From contig JANQQU010000093.1 in assembly GCA_028284905.1 (NCBI GenBank), forward strand, positions 1 through 64,000: a stretch of 64,000 nucleotides of DNA, written 5' to 3'. The position numbers and the translations under genes were made by a program. Positions within the stretch are counted from its first letter, which is position 1, and the number at the start of each line of letters is the position of its first letter. Origin of the DNA: Calditrichia bacterium. Its GTDB lineage: Bacteria; Calditrichota; Calditrichia; RBG-13-44-9; J075. A model generated the notes under the pieces. The model ran no database searches. It was not told the origin of the DNA and worked only from the letters and a program-made list of their open reading frames with translations. Shown in pieces: positions 44,867-54,677 of the stretch.

Positions 44867-45280
44867 ATGGCGAATTACACGATTAGCGACATCGAAGGAA
44901 TCGGCCCGGTATATCAAGAAAAACTGAAAGCAGCCGGCGTACGTTCCGTTATGGCTTTGTTGAAGCGCGGTGCATCCCGTCAGGGACGCAAAGAGCTTGC
45001 AGATGCCACCGGTCTGGATGCTTCCCAAATTTTGCAATGGGTTAACATGGCGGATTTATACCGCGTTAAAGGAATCGGTAGTGAGTATGCTCAGCTTCTC
45101 GAAGCTGCCGGTGTTGATACGGTTAAAGAACTCCGCAATCGTAATGCAGAAAACCTTCATGCCAAAATGAAAGAAGTAAACGAAGCCGGACGTGCCAAAG
45201 TGCGTCAATTACCCAGCCAGGGTATGGTAAGCGCCTGGGTTGCAGAAGCTAAGCAGCTGGACCCGATGGTAACGTATTAA
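44867..45280 (+). CDS. DUF4332 helix-hairpin-helix protein
   Basis: A 137-residue cytoplasmic protein with two helix-hairpin-helix units: IEGIGPVYQEKLKAAGVRSV (8-27) and VKGIGSEYAQLLEAAGVDTV (about 65-84). The family (DUF4332) has the non-sequence-specific nucleic-acid-binding fold of DNA repair proteins, but its role is unknown. The ATG at 44867 follows AAGGCGG. Driven by a clear sigma-54 promoter and followed by its own terminator. Confidence 0.9.
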   Translation: MANYTISDIEGIGPVYQEKLKAAGVRSVMALLKRGASRQGRKELADATGLDASQILQWVNMADLYRVKGIGSEYAQLLEAAGVDTVKELRNRNAENLHAKMKEVNEAGRAKVRQLPSQGMVSAWVAEAKQLDPMVTY

Positions 45281-45297
45281 ACAAGTATTTATTTTTG

Positions 45298-45343
45298 CCC
45301 GGTAGCTGTTAAACCTATAGTTTACAGGTTGCCGGGTTTTTTT
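45298..45343 (+). terminator. Imperfect terminator after DUF4332
   Basis: A CCCGG..CCGGG stem (45298-45336, with mismatches) is followed by seven T residues. It may be partial, letting some transcription continue to the DUF937 gene. Confidence 0.7.
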
Positions 45344-45361
45344 ACAGAAAGGAAAATTGAG

Positions 45362-45976
45362 ATGTCTGGATTTGTAGATGATTTTATGAAAGTTTTAGGA
45401 CCGGAAGTTAGCAAGCAACTTTCTTCCTCATTGGGGATCGACAAAAATGCCGCGACCCAAATTATTCCGCAGCTTGCGCCAATTATTTTAGGTGGCCTGA
45501 AGCGTCAGAAAGATAATTTCGGGGGACAGGCCCGTGTTGACCATATTCTCAACAAATACGGCAGTGCCAATGCACTGGACGATATTGGAGGCGTCTTTTC
45601 CAAGGTTTTAGGCAGCAACGCCGTAGATCCTCGTTTAGGTGGTTTACTAGGGGACTCCGGTATGCAGGCGACCGATCATATCGCCAATCAATTTAAGTTA
45701 GACGGTAATATTGCAGCAAAGCTTATTCCGATGCTTGCCCCGATGATCCTCGGATTCCTTACCAAGAAGCGCGATGGTGGCGGAGGTTCTGCAGGACTGG
45801 GTTCTACAGGTATCGAATCGTTACTGGACCAGGATGGCGATGGTCAAATTCTCGATGACATTGCCGGCTTTCTGCTGGGTGGCGCAATGGGTGGTGGTTC
45901 CCAGCGTGGTGGCGGTGGTGCCGGTGGACTGCTTGGCAGCCTGCTTGGTGGATTACTTGGCGGCAGAAAACGTTAA
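45362..45976 (+). CDS. DUF937 protein
   Basis: A 204-residue protein of the DUF937 family. Two internal repeats each centre on a conserved hydrophobic helix: IIPQLAPIILGGLKRQK (about 35-51) and LIPMLAPMILGFLTKKR (about 122-138). The glycine-rich C-terminus (GGGGAGGLLGSLLGGLLGG) could insert in or bind membranes. The sequence DQDGDGQILDD resembles an EF-hand calcium loop. The function of the family is not established; many members respond to stress. The ATG at 45362 follows AAAGGA. Confidence 0.9.
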   Translation: MSGFVDDFMKVLGPEVSKQLSSSLGIDKNAATQIIPQLAPIILGGLKRQKDNFGGQARVDHILNKYGSANALDDIGGVFSKVLGSNAVDPRLGGLLGDSGMQATDHIANQFKLDGNIAAKLIPMLAPMILGFLTKKRDGGGGSAGLGSTGIESLLDQDGDGQILDDIAGFLLGGAMGGGSQRGGGGAGGLLGSLLGGLLGGRKR

Positions 45977-46009
45977 ACGGATTCTGAATTAATAGCTATC
46001 CCAAAGTTT

Positions 46010-46039
46010 GCTCTGTTTCAGAGCGCCGCCAATCAGCGG
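46010..46039 (+). other. Tandem small hairpins between DUF937 and LysM genes
   Basis: GCTCTG-TTT-CAGAGC (46010-46024) is followed by CCGC-CAATCA-GCGG (46026-46039) and TTTGACGTTTT. They could be processing or weak termination sites. The rest of the 200-bp gap shows no other signal. Confidence 0.4.
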
Positions 46040-46179
46040 TTTGACGTTTTAGTTCGAAAACCCTGGCACTTTGGGGAATTTTCCGAAAAAGTATTTTATG
46101 TTTATGGATCGATTCATTAATATTGAAAATTAACATTTAATCTACGTCGAATCGTTAATAATAAATCAAGGAGACACGT

Positions 46180-46566
46180 ATGTCAGTACAGGACAAATAT
46201 CGTGCAGTTTTAGAGCTGGGCCAGAAGCTTGGCGTAAAAGACGGCTATGTTGAAGAAGCTATGGGTGTATTGAAAATTGGTGGCACCGCAGCGACGCAAT
46301 ATGATAAAGACCAGCTCTGGGACAAGATCAAAGAAATTGGCGGCGAAAGCCCTGCAGACCTGGAAGCAAGCATTGAGGTTGAAGAGACCGGCTATTACGG
46401 TGTATACACTGTAAAAAGCGGCGATTCCCTTAGCAAAATTGCCAAGTGGTTTCTCGGAAACCCGATGAAATATATGGACATCTTCAATATGAATAAAGAC
46501 GTCCTGAAAAACCCGGATCTGATTCATCCCGGTCAGGACTTAAAAATTCCTTTCAGAGATTCCTAA
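46180..46566 (+). CDS. LysM-domain protein
   Basis: A 128-residue protein. Residues about 76-125 form one LysM module (YTVKSGDSLSKIAKWFLGNPMKYMDIFNMNKDVLKNPDLIHPGQDLKIP), which binds peptidoglycan or other N-acetylglucosamine polymers. The N-terminal 70 residues are helical (QDKYRAVLELGQKLGVKDGYV) and I do not recognise them. There is no signal peptide, as in cytoplasmic LysM proteins such as YgaU/Kbp, whose N-terminal BON domain is absent here. The start follows AAGGAG. It ends with a strong terminator, and its neighbours suggest a stress-induced set. Confidence 0.88.
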   Translation: MSVQDKYRAVLELGQKLGVKDGYVEEAMGVLKIGGTAATQYDKDQLWDKIKEIGGESPADLEASIEVEETGYYGVYTVKSGDSLSKIAKWFLGNPMKYMDIFNMNKDVLKNPDLIHPGQDLKIPFRDS

Positions 46567-46587
46567 TCGACAGAAGGTATTAAATTG

Positions 46588-46623
46588 AAAAAGGGAAGCT
46601 GATTTTCAGCTTCCCTTTTTTTA
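46588..46623. terminator. Strong terminator after the LysM gene
   Basis: AAGGGAAGCTGA (46591-46602) and its exact complement (46606-46617) with a 3-base loop and T-run on plus; an A-run lets it also serve the convergent permease gene. Confidence 0.9.
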
Positions 46624-46655
46624 TTGTCCCACCTTAAAATATATCTGCTAAATAT

Positions 46656-49049
46656 TTACTCGTAGCGTATTGCATCCACCGGATTGGAGAAAGCAGCTTT
46701 CAATGATTGATAGCTAACGGTAAGCAAAGCGACTAATAATGCACCCAATGCTGCACCAATGAAGATATCCGCCGCAGCAAATCCCATCGGCATTTGATAG
46801 GGATAACGCTGTAGCCATTCTCCCATCACCAGGTAACCAATCGGCCAGGCAAATAAACTGGCCCAAAGCACCAGTTTCAGAAAATCCTTACCGATCAGGG
46901 TAACAATTTGTGGTGTCGTAGCGCCCAATACTTTTCGGATACCGATTTCTTTAGTGCGCTGAATTGTATTGAAGGCAGATAAGCCGAAGAGCCCCAGGCA
47001 AGCTATCAGGACCGCCAGGGAAGCGCAGTAAGTAATAATCTCCGCCAGTGCTTCTTCTATGGTATAGAGCTGCTTGAAATTTTCCGAAACCAGGAAGTAG
47101 TTCATATCCAAAGAGGGCATTAATTTATCCCACTGTGCCTGCACAGCTGCGACATTGTTCTGCCAATCATCACCGGAAAATTTAATGGACATATAGCGGA
47201 ATCGCGCGTTGGTTTCACCGCTGTAAAAATGAATCAGCGGCTGTACCGGATCCCGTAAGGATTGATAATGGAAGTCTTTCATTACCCCGATAATCCGATA
47301 AGGCTGACTTCCGAAGAACAATGTTTTTCCTTCTGCCTGCTCCCAGCCGATCACTTTCCTGGCCGCTTCATTAATCATTACAGCATCTTCGCGATCGCTC
47401 CCCATTTCGCTGGAAAAGGAGCGCCCTTCGCTGAGCCCGATACTATATGTTTCAAAATACCTTTCGTCAGCGGATGCCCAGCGCCAGTCCAGCTGTTGGG
47501 CCTGATCCCATCCTTCCGGGCGGGCTAGCGCATAGGAACCGCGATAGCGCCCTGGTACCGAAGAAGAAAATGCCACTTCCTGCACAGCACTATTTGCAGA
47601 AACCTCATTTCGTAAAGTGGTATAGGCAGAAGCAGCGCTTTCCGGATCGGGAAAAATGCTCGCGTTTAAATTTACCACCATCATATTACTCTGGTCAAAA
47701 TTGAGATCATGGGATTTCATATAGTCAATTTGCCTGAGCACAATGCCGGTTGCGATAATCATACCGATGGAAATGACAAATTGTGCAACAACCAGACCGT
47801 TACGCAAGGTCGAATTTCCCCGGGAGTTTGCCCTGGAAATGGAGAGGCTCTTCATCACCTGAATCGGATTAAAGCGCGAAAGGTAAAGTGCCGGGTAGAT
47901 GCCGGCAAACAGACCAACGATTATTCCCAAACCGATCAGGCCGAAAAGTAGTTCCGGCTGATTAATGTAGGATAATTCGAGATTCATCTCTACCAACTGG
48001 TTAAAGCCGGGAAGCAACAGTTCGGCAATCCCTGCACCAAGCAACAAGGCAAGCGCCGTTACCCCCATGGATTCGCCAATAAACTGGTAGAATAATCTAA
48101 GACGGTTGGCCCCAAGCACTTTCCGCATGCCGATTTCCCGGGAACGAAACATCGAACGGGCTGTGGTTAAATTGGTGAAATTTATACAGGCAATTGCAAT
48201 GAGCGCCAGGGTGAGGCCGAGCAGAATATATGCGTAGCGGTCCATCCCGGCAAATTCGTTGTTTACTTGCGTTAGCGGCATCAAGCGAAAAATGACCTTT
48301 TCCGGACTATTCTCATCAAAATATTTTGCCGTAAACGGAATAAACTTTTCTTCCAGTTCTGCCGGATCCGTACCCGGCTGCAGTTGCACATAAGAGAACA
48401 GGAAAGATCCATTCCAGCCAATATTGCGCATCCAGGGGATATTGGTGTAATTCTCCCAGGGGATGATAAAATCGTAGGTAAATGTGGAATTGGCCGGGAT
48501 GTCCGCCAGAACGCCAGTAACCGTATAGCTGCTGCTATCATCCAGCTGCAATACCGAACCGAGTGGGGAAGTTTCGTTGCCAAAATATTTAGTGGCCATT
48601 TCCCGGGAAAGCACAATGGAAGATTTTTCCTGCAAGGCAGTTTCCGGGTTGCCTTCTATCAGCGGAAAGTTGAACATCTGAAAAAAATCGGCTTCGGCAA
48701 AATCTATTTCTTCCCGGAACCGTTTCTCATCGTGAGAAATCCAGGCGCCAATGGTAAAAGAGCGATAACCGCGAACAATTTCCGGAAATTCTTTTTCCAT
48801 TTCCGGCACTGTCGGCAGCCAGGTGTCATAGACAGTTAAAGTGCCCTCCGGAGAGGGGCGGTCGCGATAGAGAAAATAGAGGTCGTCTACATTATCATGA
48901 AAGCTGTCAAAAGTAAGCACGTTCCAGGAAAATAGGAGCATCAGTATACTGACACCAATGCCAATCGATAGACCGAGAATATTGATAAAAGCATACACAC
49001 GATGCTTAAAGAAATTACGAAAAGCGGTTTTCATATAGTTTAGAAACAT
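46656..49049 (-). CDS. MacB/FtsX-type ABC permease (797 residues)
   Basis: Third paralogue of the double permease. The first helix is INILGLSIGIGVSILMLLF; coupling segments read REIGMRKVLGANRLRLFYQF and KEIGIRKVLGATTPQIVTLI; it ends NPVDAIRYE, like the protein at 24601. It is closer in sequence to that copy than to the one at 39292 by eye. Eight membrane segments and two core domains. No ATPase lies beside it. The ATG at 49049 with GAGGAG upstream is preferred over a GTG at 49061. Confidence 0.9.
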   Translation of the reverse strand: MFLNYMKTAFRNFFKHRVYAFINILGLSIGIGVSILMLLFSWNVLTFDSFHDNVDDLYFLYRDRPSPEGTLTVYDTWLPTVPEMEKEFPEIVRGYRSFTIGAWISHDEKRFREEIDFAEADFFQMFNFPLIEGNPETALQEKSSIVLSREMATKYFGNETSPLGSVLQLDDSSSYTVTGVLADIPANSTFTYDFIIPWENYTNIPWMRNIGWNGSFLFSYVQLQPGTDPAELEEKFIPFTAKYFDENSPEKVIFRLMPLTQVNNEFAGMDRYAYILLGLTLALIAIACINFTNLTTARSMFRSREIGMRKVLGANRLRLFYQFIGESMGVTALALLLGAGIAELLLPGFNQLVEMNLELSYINQPELLFGLIGLGIIVGLFAGIYPALYLSRFNPIQVMKSLSISRANSRGNSTLRNGLVVAQFVISIGMIIATGIVLRQIDYMKSHDLNFDQSNMMVVNLNASIFPDPESAASAYTTLRNEVSANSAVQEVAFSSSVPGRYRGSYALARPEGWDQAQQLDWRWASADERYFETYSIGLSEGRSFSSEMGSDREDAVMINEAARKVIGWEQAEGKTLFFGSQPYRIIGVMKDFHYQSLRDPVQPLIHFYSGETNARFRYMSIKFSGDDWQNNVAAVQAQWDKLMPSLDMNYFLVSENFKQLYTIEEALAEIITYCASLAVLIACLGLFGLSAFNTIQRTKEIGIRKVLGATTPQIVTLIGKDFLKLVLWASLFAWPIGYLVMGEWLQRYPYQMPMGFAAADIFIGAALGALLVALLTVSYQSLKAAFSNPVDAIRYE

Positions 49050-49333
49050 ATTGCTCCTCACTAGAATTAGTCACTGGTTTCACATCCATTTAAATTCCCT
49101 GCCAGCCTATTGCCTTATTCAAGAAATATGCCAATTTGTAAAGCCCCTACTTGCGGGGGATTTAAGCGGAGATGTCGAAAACATTGTTCGGGCAGCGGAC
49201 AGCAGGTGTGCGGAAGTGGACAAAATACGCTAATGCAATGGCCGGAAACCTGGTGGGTAATAAACAAAAAGCTGCACCGGTTTCTGATGCAGCTTTACGA
49301 AGTTGAAGCGAATGCTATGTCAGCGAAAGATTA

Positions 49334-51016
49334 TTAATCCTTTTTGGCATTGTCACCATCTTTCGAGGTCGAAGTGCTCTTTTTCTTTGTCGCGGGCCGG
49401 CGGGTTCTGCGGGGGCGTTGAGTCGGTTTGCTATCGCCACTATTATTGCCAGCATTTGCATTGTCTGCAGCGGGTTTATTATCCGATGCGTTACTTTGCT
49501 GTTGCGGGGAGCGGGAGCGATTACGATTATTGCCACCGGACCGTCGCGGCCGCCGATTACGATTACCGCTGCGGGACCGTCGCCGATCTCCCTCAGGTTT
49601 CAAATCGTCATTCTCACCGGGTTGAACAGTGCGCTTCGGCGGTGGAGGCAACTCCAGCCATTCCTCATCGGGAAAGGTGCTGGGCAATTCCCGGCCAAGA
49701 TATTCGATGATCGCCGGTAACTGGAAAGAGCCTTCTTCGCAGGCAAAGCTGATCGAGGTGCCGCTTTCGCCGGCACGCCCGGTACGGCCAATACGGTGAA
49801 CATAATCTTCCGGATCATTCGGCAAGGTATAATTAATGACGTGATCCATCGATTCGATATGGATACCGCGGCCAGCCACGTCTGTAGCAACCAGCACTTG
49901 AAATTTGCCTGCCTTGAAATCTTCCAGCGTGCGAAACCGTTTCTTCTGCGGCACATCGCCGGAGAGCATTTTAGAGCTGATATTATAGCGTCTGAGCTTT
50001 TCCGTCAAACGGCGGGTTTCATCCCGGCGATTACAGAAAATCAGCACTCGCGTCAGTTTCTTTCGGGTGATGATATTGTAGAGCAAAGCAAATTTTTCAT
50101 CTGTTGTGACAATATAAATGACCTGATCCACACTATCTGCGGCGACATGCTCCGGCTCGATGACCACTCGCACCGCATCGCGGGTCCAGCTATTGGAAAG
50201 CCGTTCCACATCGCCGGTCATTGTTGCACTAAAGAAGAGCGTCTGGCGCTTATCTTTCGGCGGCGTTTTGTAGACAATCTTTTTGACATCAGGAATAAAT
50301 CCCATATCAAGCATGCGATCTGCTTCGTCGATAACGAGAATTTCAACTTTGCGAAAATCGATCATTTTACGTCCGGCGAAGTCGAGCAAGCGGCCGGGAG
50401 TGGCAACAACGACATCGACCGGTCTTTCAGTCAATTTTTTCTGCTGCTTCCGGAAATCCATTCCGCCGTAGATCGTTTGTACTTTTAAGCCGGTATATTT
50501 GCCCAGCCCTTGCGCATCTTTATAGATTTGCTGAACCAACTCCCGGGTAGGGGCAAGAATCAGCGCGCGCGGTACACCCGGTTTGGGTTTGTCTTTCGGG
50601 CGATTTCGCATCAGCCGGGCAAAGATGGTAATCAAAAACGCGGCGGTTTTCCCGGTGCCGGTTTGTGCCTGGCCGGTCGCATCCCGTCCGGAGAGCGTGC
50701 TGCCCAAAACTTCTGCCTGAATCGGTGTACAATACTTAAAGTCCAGGTCGGCAACCGCATGCATAATACCATTTGGTAAATTCAAATCATGAAAGCGTTT
50801 CTTCCCCTCTTCAGGTTCAACCTTAAACTGGGAAACATCCCAACGCTTTTTCGGCGGTCTTTTCGTTTCCTGCTGGTCCCGCCCTTCCGGCCGGCGTTTC
50901 CGCGGGCGATTGGATTTCTGAGAATCTCTCTGGTTGCGGGGTTTTGCCGTTGGTTTTTTCGTCGTTTCATCTTTCCCAAAGGCATTCTTTACAAACTGGA
51001 TAAACTTTTGAATCAA
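49334..51016 (-). CDS. DEAD-box RNA helicase (RhlE-like)
   Basis: A 560-residue ATP-dependent RNA helicase. A basic N-terminal tail (to about 75) leads to the Q motif (F93..Q100), Walker A AQTGTGKT at 117-124, [16 protein letters not shown], the SAT motif, and in the second RecA domain [12 protein letters not shown] and [11 protein letters not shown] long basic, Asn/Arg-rich tail (about 470-560: [20 protein letters not shown]) is probably an RNA-binding extension. It may act in RNA decay or ribosome assembly. The start is a TTG with GGAG upstream. The CsaA gene ends 28 bp before it on the same strand. Confidence 0.94.
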   Translation of the reverse strand: MIQKFIQFVKNAFGKDETTKKPTAKPRNQRDSQKSNRPRKRRPEGRDQQETKRPPKKRWDVSQFKVEPEEGKKRFHDLNLPNGIMHAVADLDFKYCTPIQAEVLGSTLSGRDATGQAQTGTGKTAAFLITIFARLMRNRPKDKPKPGVPRALILAPTRELVQQIYKDAQGLGKYTGLKVQTIYGGMDFRKQQKKLTERPVDVVVATPGRLLDFAGRKMIDFRKVEILVIDEADRMLDMGFIPDVKKIVYKTPPKDKRQTLFFSATMTGDVERLSNSWTRDAVRVVIEPEHVAADSVDQVIYIVTTDEKFALLYNIITRKKLTRVLIFCNRRDETRRLTEKLRRYNISSKMLSGDVPQKKRFRTLEDFKAGKFQVLVATDVAGRGIHIESMDHVINYTLPNDPEDYVHRIGRTGRAGESGTSISFACEEGSFQLPAIIEYLGRELPSTFPDEEWLELPPPPKRTVQPGENDDLKPEGDRRRSRSGNRNRRPRRSGGNNRNRSRSPQQQSNASDNKPAADNANAGNNSGDSKPTQRPRRTRRPATKKKSTSTSKDGDNAKKD

Positions 51017-51044
51017 AATAATTCTCCTTCGCTGTATGCTGGCG

Positions 51045-51404
51045 TTAAGACACCTGCATACCGTTTTCTACCGGGGACGTCGGCGTTAAGAGCATCGTTC
51101 CCTGCTTCGCACATACGGCAGCCAAAACCAGCACTTCCGATTTAACGCCGGCTATCTGTTTCGCCGGAAAATTCATTACGGCGACAATCTGCTGCCCAAC
51201 CAGCATTTCAGGCGTGTAATTTTCCACGAGTTGTGCTGAGCTGGTTTTTATCCCAAGGGTGCCAAAATCGATGGTTAACTTGTAGGCGGGTTTCTTTGCC
51301 CGGGCATTGGGGGTTGCGGAGATAATGGTTCCGGTAGAAATATTTACTTTTTGGAAATCTTCTATATCGATGGTTTCTGATACCTTCAAAACTGTTGCCT
51401 GCAT
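51045..51404 (-). CDS. csaA: tRNA-binding domain chaperone CsaA
   Basis: A 119-residue protein with the EMAP-II/Arc1-like tRNA-binding OB fold. The hallmark segments are [38 protein letters not shown] and [22 protein letters not shown], matching CsaA closely in sequence and length. In Bacillus subtilis it has secretion-related chaperone activity. The ribosome-binding site is weak. It is cotranscribed with the DEAD-box helicase 28 bp downstream. Confidence 0.93.
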   Translation of the reverse strand: MQATVLKVSETIDIEDFQKVNISTGTIISATPNARAKKPAYKLTIDFGTLGIKTSSAQLVENYTPEMLVGQQIVAVMNFPAKQIAGVKSEVLVLAAVCAKQGTMLLTPTSPVENGMQVS

Positions 51405-51808
51405 CTTGTTTTACACACTCAATCATCGCCAGGTGCTACTACTTCATCCACATATCCGGGGTGCCGCTCTACTTTTCGCCAGGCTATGGTGATTCAGCAA
51501 AATAAGGTAAGGATGAGGAAAACACAAGCGTCCATTTTATCCGCTTTACCCGGGCACGATTCCGGAAAGTCTTATTTTATAGTATTTTCCGGCTGCAAAT
51601 AGTGACGAAAACGGCTTTTTGAAAAGGAAGGATGAATATTTATTCTGATTTTCGTCTTTTTTATTTCGGGATTATTCCATTTCTTAAACAAGTTAAGAAC
51701 TGTTTTACAACGCCAAAGTTGGTTGCAATTCAATTCGAATCTGGCTTTACAGGCCAGGCATTGGCAGTAACTAATTATTTATATCACTCGCTTACATTTG
51801 AGGTAATA
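51405..51808. other. Divergent gap between csaA and the amidohydrolase
   Basis: No gene is visible. The amidohydrolase frame stays open back to 51632, but those codons precede the lipoprotein signal and are not credible. No clear sigma-70 or sigma-54 promoter was found. Confidence 0.4.
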
Positions 51809-53533
51809 ATGAAAAATTATCGAGTAAAATTACGCCTTCTAATCCCCTGTTTACTCACCGGATGTTTGATGTTTGCCGGTTGCAGTGATACCCCGGTGGC
51901 CGATCTGGTTCTGCTGGATGGGAAAATTGTCACTATGGATGACAATAATCCCGAAGCAGAGGCGCTGGCAATTAAGGACGGAAAAATTATCGCGCTGGGC
52001 AATAGCGCTTCTATGCAGGCTTTTATTGGTGATGAAACTGAGCAGATTTCTCTCGGCGGCCAACTGGCTGTGCCCGGCTTTGCGGATGGGCATGCACATG
52101 CCATGGGGCTTGGCTATGCGAAAATGAACCTGGATTTAACCCAGGTAACCAGTTGGGATGATCTCGTTGCAATGGTGAAAGATGCTGCGGAAAAAGCGGC
52201 GCCCGGCGAGTGGATCCTGGGGCGCGGCTGGCATCACGAAAAGCTGGGGCAACCGTCTGGGCCGACCACCCAGGGATATCCCTCGCATCATGCGTTAAGT
52301 GCGGTATCCCCGGAAAATCCAGTCATGCTGGATCATGCCAGCGGCCATTCCATTTGCGTTAATGCAAAAGCGATGGAATTAGGCGGTGTTACCCGCGAGA
52401 CGGCGGATCCGCCCGGCGGTGAAATTATTCGTGATAAAAATGGCGACGCGATCGGGATTTTCCTGGAAAACGCGGAAAAATTTATTGCAGATGCTAAGAA
52501 AGCAGCAGATGCCCAGCGCTCTCCGGAGCAGATTAAGGCAGAGAAAATCCGGGCAATTCAACTGGCTGAGGAAGAATGCCTGGCAAAAGGCATTACCAGC
52601 TTTCATGATGCCGGATCATCATTCGAGACGATTGATCTCTTTAATGAGCTCGCCGCAGAAAATCAGCTAAGGGTACGTTTTTGGATCATGATCATCGATT
52701 CGTTGCACTTGATGCGGGAAAAGAGTAAAGATTACCGGGTGATCGACGCTGGCAATGGACATCTGACAGTTCGGGCGATCAAACAATATGTTGATGGTGC
52801 ATTGGGCTCCCATGGGGCCTGGTTATTGGCGCCATACAGCGATCAACCACAAACGTCCGGCTTGAACACGACCTCTCTGGAAGATTTGAGTGCTGTCGCA
52901 GAAATTGCATTGGAAAATGATCTCCAGCTTTGTACGCATGCAATTGGGGATCGGGGCAATCGGGAGATGCTCGATATCTATCAGCAAGCATTTGCCGGGG
53001 CGGATGGGAAGAAGGATCTCCGCTGGCGGATTGAACATGCCCAACATCTTGACCCGGCGGATATTGGCCGTTTTAAAGAGTCCGGTATTATCGCTTCCAT
53101 GCAGGGGGTGCATTGTACTTCCGATGGGCCCTGGGTGCCGAAACGGATTGGGGAAATGCGGGCGGAGGCCGGTGCTTATGTCTGGCGAAAATTGATCGAA
53201 AGTGGTGCAACAATCGTTAACGGCACCGATGCGCCGGTGGAAGATGTTGATCCTCTTGAGAACTTTTATTCAACGGTTACCCGCATGATGTCCAATGGAG
53301 AACAGTTCTATCCAGGACAGGCAATGAGCCGGGAAGAAGCGTTGCGTTCGACAACCCTGAACGCTGCTTACGCCGCATTTCAGGAAAATGAGAAAGGCTC
53401 GCTTGCAGTGGGTAAACTGGCGGATATTACCGTTCTCTCAAAAGATATCATGACAATCCCGGCTGAGGAAATTCTCAATACGGAAGTCGTTTACACGATT
53501 GTTGACGGGGAAATTCGCTATCAGAAAATGTAG
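51809..53533 (+). CDS. Amidohydrolase-family lipoprotein (YtcJ-like)
   Basis: A 574-residue lipoprotein: signal peptide ending LMFAGCSDT (Cys about residue 25). The amidohydrolase barrel begins DLVLLDGKIVTMDDNNPEAEALAIKDGKIIALG; the metal-binding HAH is in FADGHAHAMG near residue 95. LGRGWHHEKLG and IKQYVDGALGSHGAWLLAPY are typical of the YtcJ/exoenzyme-regulatory AepA subgroup; the late NGTDAPVEDVDPL holds the catalytic Asp. The substrate is unknown. A periplasmic or outer-membrane location is predicted from the lipobox. The ATG at 51809 is chosen for that reason. Confidence 0.9.
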   Translation: MKNYRVKLRLLIPCLLTGCLMFAGCSDTPVADLVLLDGKIVTMDDNNPEAEALAIKDGKIIALGNSASMQAFIGDETEQISLGGQLAVPGFADGHAHAMGLGYAKMNLDLTQVTSWDDLVAMVKDAAEKAAPGEWILGRGWHHEKLGQPSGPTTQGYPSHHALSAVSPENPVMLDHASGHSICVNAKAMELGGVTRETADPPGGEIIRDKNGDAIGIFLENAEKFIADAKKAADAQRSPEQIKAEKIRAIQLAEEECLAKGITSFHDAGSSFETIDLFNELAAENQLRVRFWIMIIDSLHLMREKSKDYRVIDAGNGHLTVRAIKQYVDGALGSHGAWLLAPYSDQPQTSGLNTTSLEDLSAVAEIALENDLQLCTHAIGDRGNREMLDIYQQAFAGADGKKDLRWRIEHAQHLDPADIGRFKESGIIASMQGVHCTSDGPWVPKRIGEMRAEAGAYVWRKLIESGATIVNGTDAPVEDVDPLENFYSTVTRMMSNGEQFYPGQAMSREEALRSTTLNAAYAAFQENEKGSLAVGKLADITVLSKDIMTIPAEEILNTEVVYTIVDGEIRYQKM

Positions 53534-53562
53534 GATACTTATTAAGTCAATTGTATAAAAAG

Positions 53563-53600
53563 AAACGCCGCTCAATGAGTTCTTTGAGCGGCGTTTTCAA
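53563..53600. terminator. Terminator after the amidohydrolase
   Basis: AAACGCCGCTCAA at 53563-53575 is exactly complementary to 53584-53596; A-rich upstream and T-rich downstream, so it can serve both converging genes. Confidence 0.85.
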
Positions 53601-53620
53601 TATATAAATTGTTTTCAAGC

Positions 53621-54421
53621 TTAGTCGTCAATCATGCGGCGATGATTGTTTGGGCAGACCCCGTAAGTACAATCATAAAAGCCTTCATCCCAAACTTCAT
53701 CCAGCCAATAATGCCCACGACAGTATATTTTGTCGCAATCGGGGCAATAGGCATCAATACCCTGTTCCACGTTCATCCTTATCATCAAATCGTGCAACTC
53801 GGCAATTCGTTCTTCCTTTAACATATTGAAAAATTTCTTCGCATGTTTCAGCTCGAAATCGCCGGTATGGGTTAAGCCTTTATAGATGAGCCGTTTCTCC
53901 CGGGCATGATGGGGCGTACCGATTTTAAATACATAGGAAATCGTTCCGCAAATGCCGCATAGCAACTGGTACTCGGTCGGGCCGATTTTAAATACGGTAT
54001 TGCCGGGAGGGGACATTTTTTTATCGGAGAGTAACTCCTCAATACCTGCCTGCAGGGCGAGCGGCTTCCAGCATTCTTCAAAGGCTGCTGTGAGCGCAAC
54101 TTCCAATTCCCGCGCTTTTTTATCGCTGCTGGTGCGTAATTCACTAATTACCTGCTTAAAACGGCTTTGGGCAGAGGAAAGCGTCAAATGAACGGAGTTA
54201 TAGTAACCGGCCTGTTGTTCGCGTATATTTTGCTTGCGAAGATCCCAGGCAGTAATCAATTGGTAATAGATATCCTGAACATCGCCAATCCACATATTAC
54301 GCTGTGGTTCGTCCATATTCGTTTGCCAGTTCCAGAAATTAATAATTTGATCCCGGACAGTCTTTAGCTTGTCTATGGACTCCTGAACATACCAATTTTC
54401 TTCGTTTGTAATTCGCCGCAT
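53621..54421 (-). CDS. Unknown protein with zinc-ribbon cysteines
   Basis: A 266-residue soluble protein that I do not recognise. The first 160 residues are helical and Trp/Gln-rich (MRRITNEENWYVQESIDKLK; INFWNWQTNMDEPQRNMW). The C-terminal part carries three cysteine groups: LLCGICGTISY, AYCPDCDKIYCRGHYW and CTYGVCPNNHRR, enough for two zinc-binding knuckles. It may bind nucleic acid or protein; nothing further can be inferred. Its ribosome-binding site is weak and no partner gene adjoins it. Confidence 0.75.
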   Translation of the reverse strand: MRRITNEENWYVQESIDKLKTVRDQIINFWNWQTNMDEPQRNMWIGDVQDIYYQLITAWDLRKQNIREQQAGYYNSVHLTLSSAQSRFKQVISELRTSSDKKARELEVALTAAFEECWKPLALQAGIEELLSDKKMSPPGNTVFKIGPTEYQLLCGICGTISYVFKIGTPHHAREKRLIYKGLTHTGDFELKHAKKFFNMLKEERIAELHDLMIRMNVEQGIDAYCPDCDKIYCRGHYWLDEVWDEGFYDCTYGVCPNNHRRMIDD

Positions 54422-54677
54422 AGTTTAATATCGTTTGTTAAACAATCGATGAACTTAAGGAACAATAACTGATTATTTGAGCAAAATTGTTGTGCGTCAA
54501 GCGAATAAGTTAAATATTTTTTTTTCAAACTTCAACCTTTTTGCAAAGGTAATTTGGCGCTTATTTCAGTATATTATTAAACCAATGCGGATATATTCCC
54601 GAAACTTCGGATGAACGAAATAAGCATTGCCCCTGCTGTAATCGGAAGCGATATTATTCTTTAAAAACAGGAGCGTT

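Noticed and set aside
49796-50488. 230-residue open frame opposite the DEAD-box helicase
   Set aside because: It lies wholly inside the helicase coding region on the other strand and shows no recognised domain or ribosome-binding site.
51632-51808. N-terminal extension of the amidohydrolase
   Set aside because: It would place 59 residues before an evident lipoprotein signal peptide.
54422-54677. Possible ydaO (c-di-AMP) riboswitch before the transglycosylase
   Set aside because: The hallmark conserved segments were not found; only a few unrelated hairpin-forming words are present.
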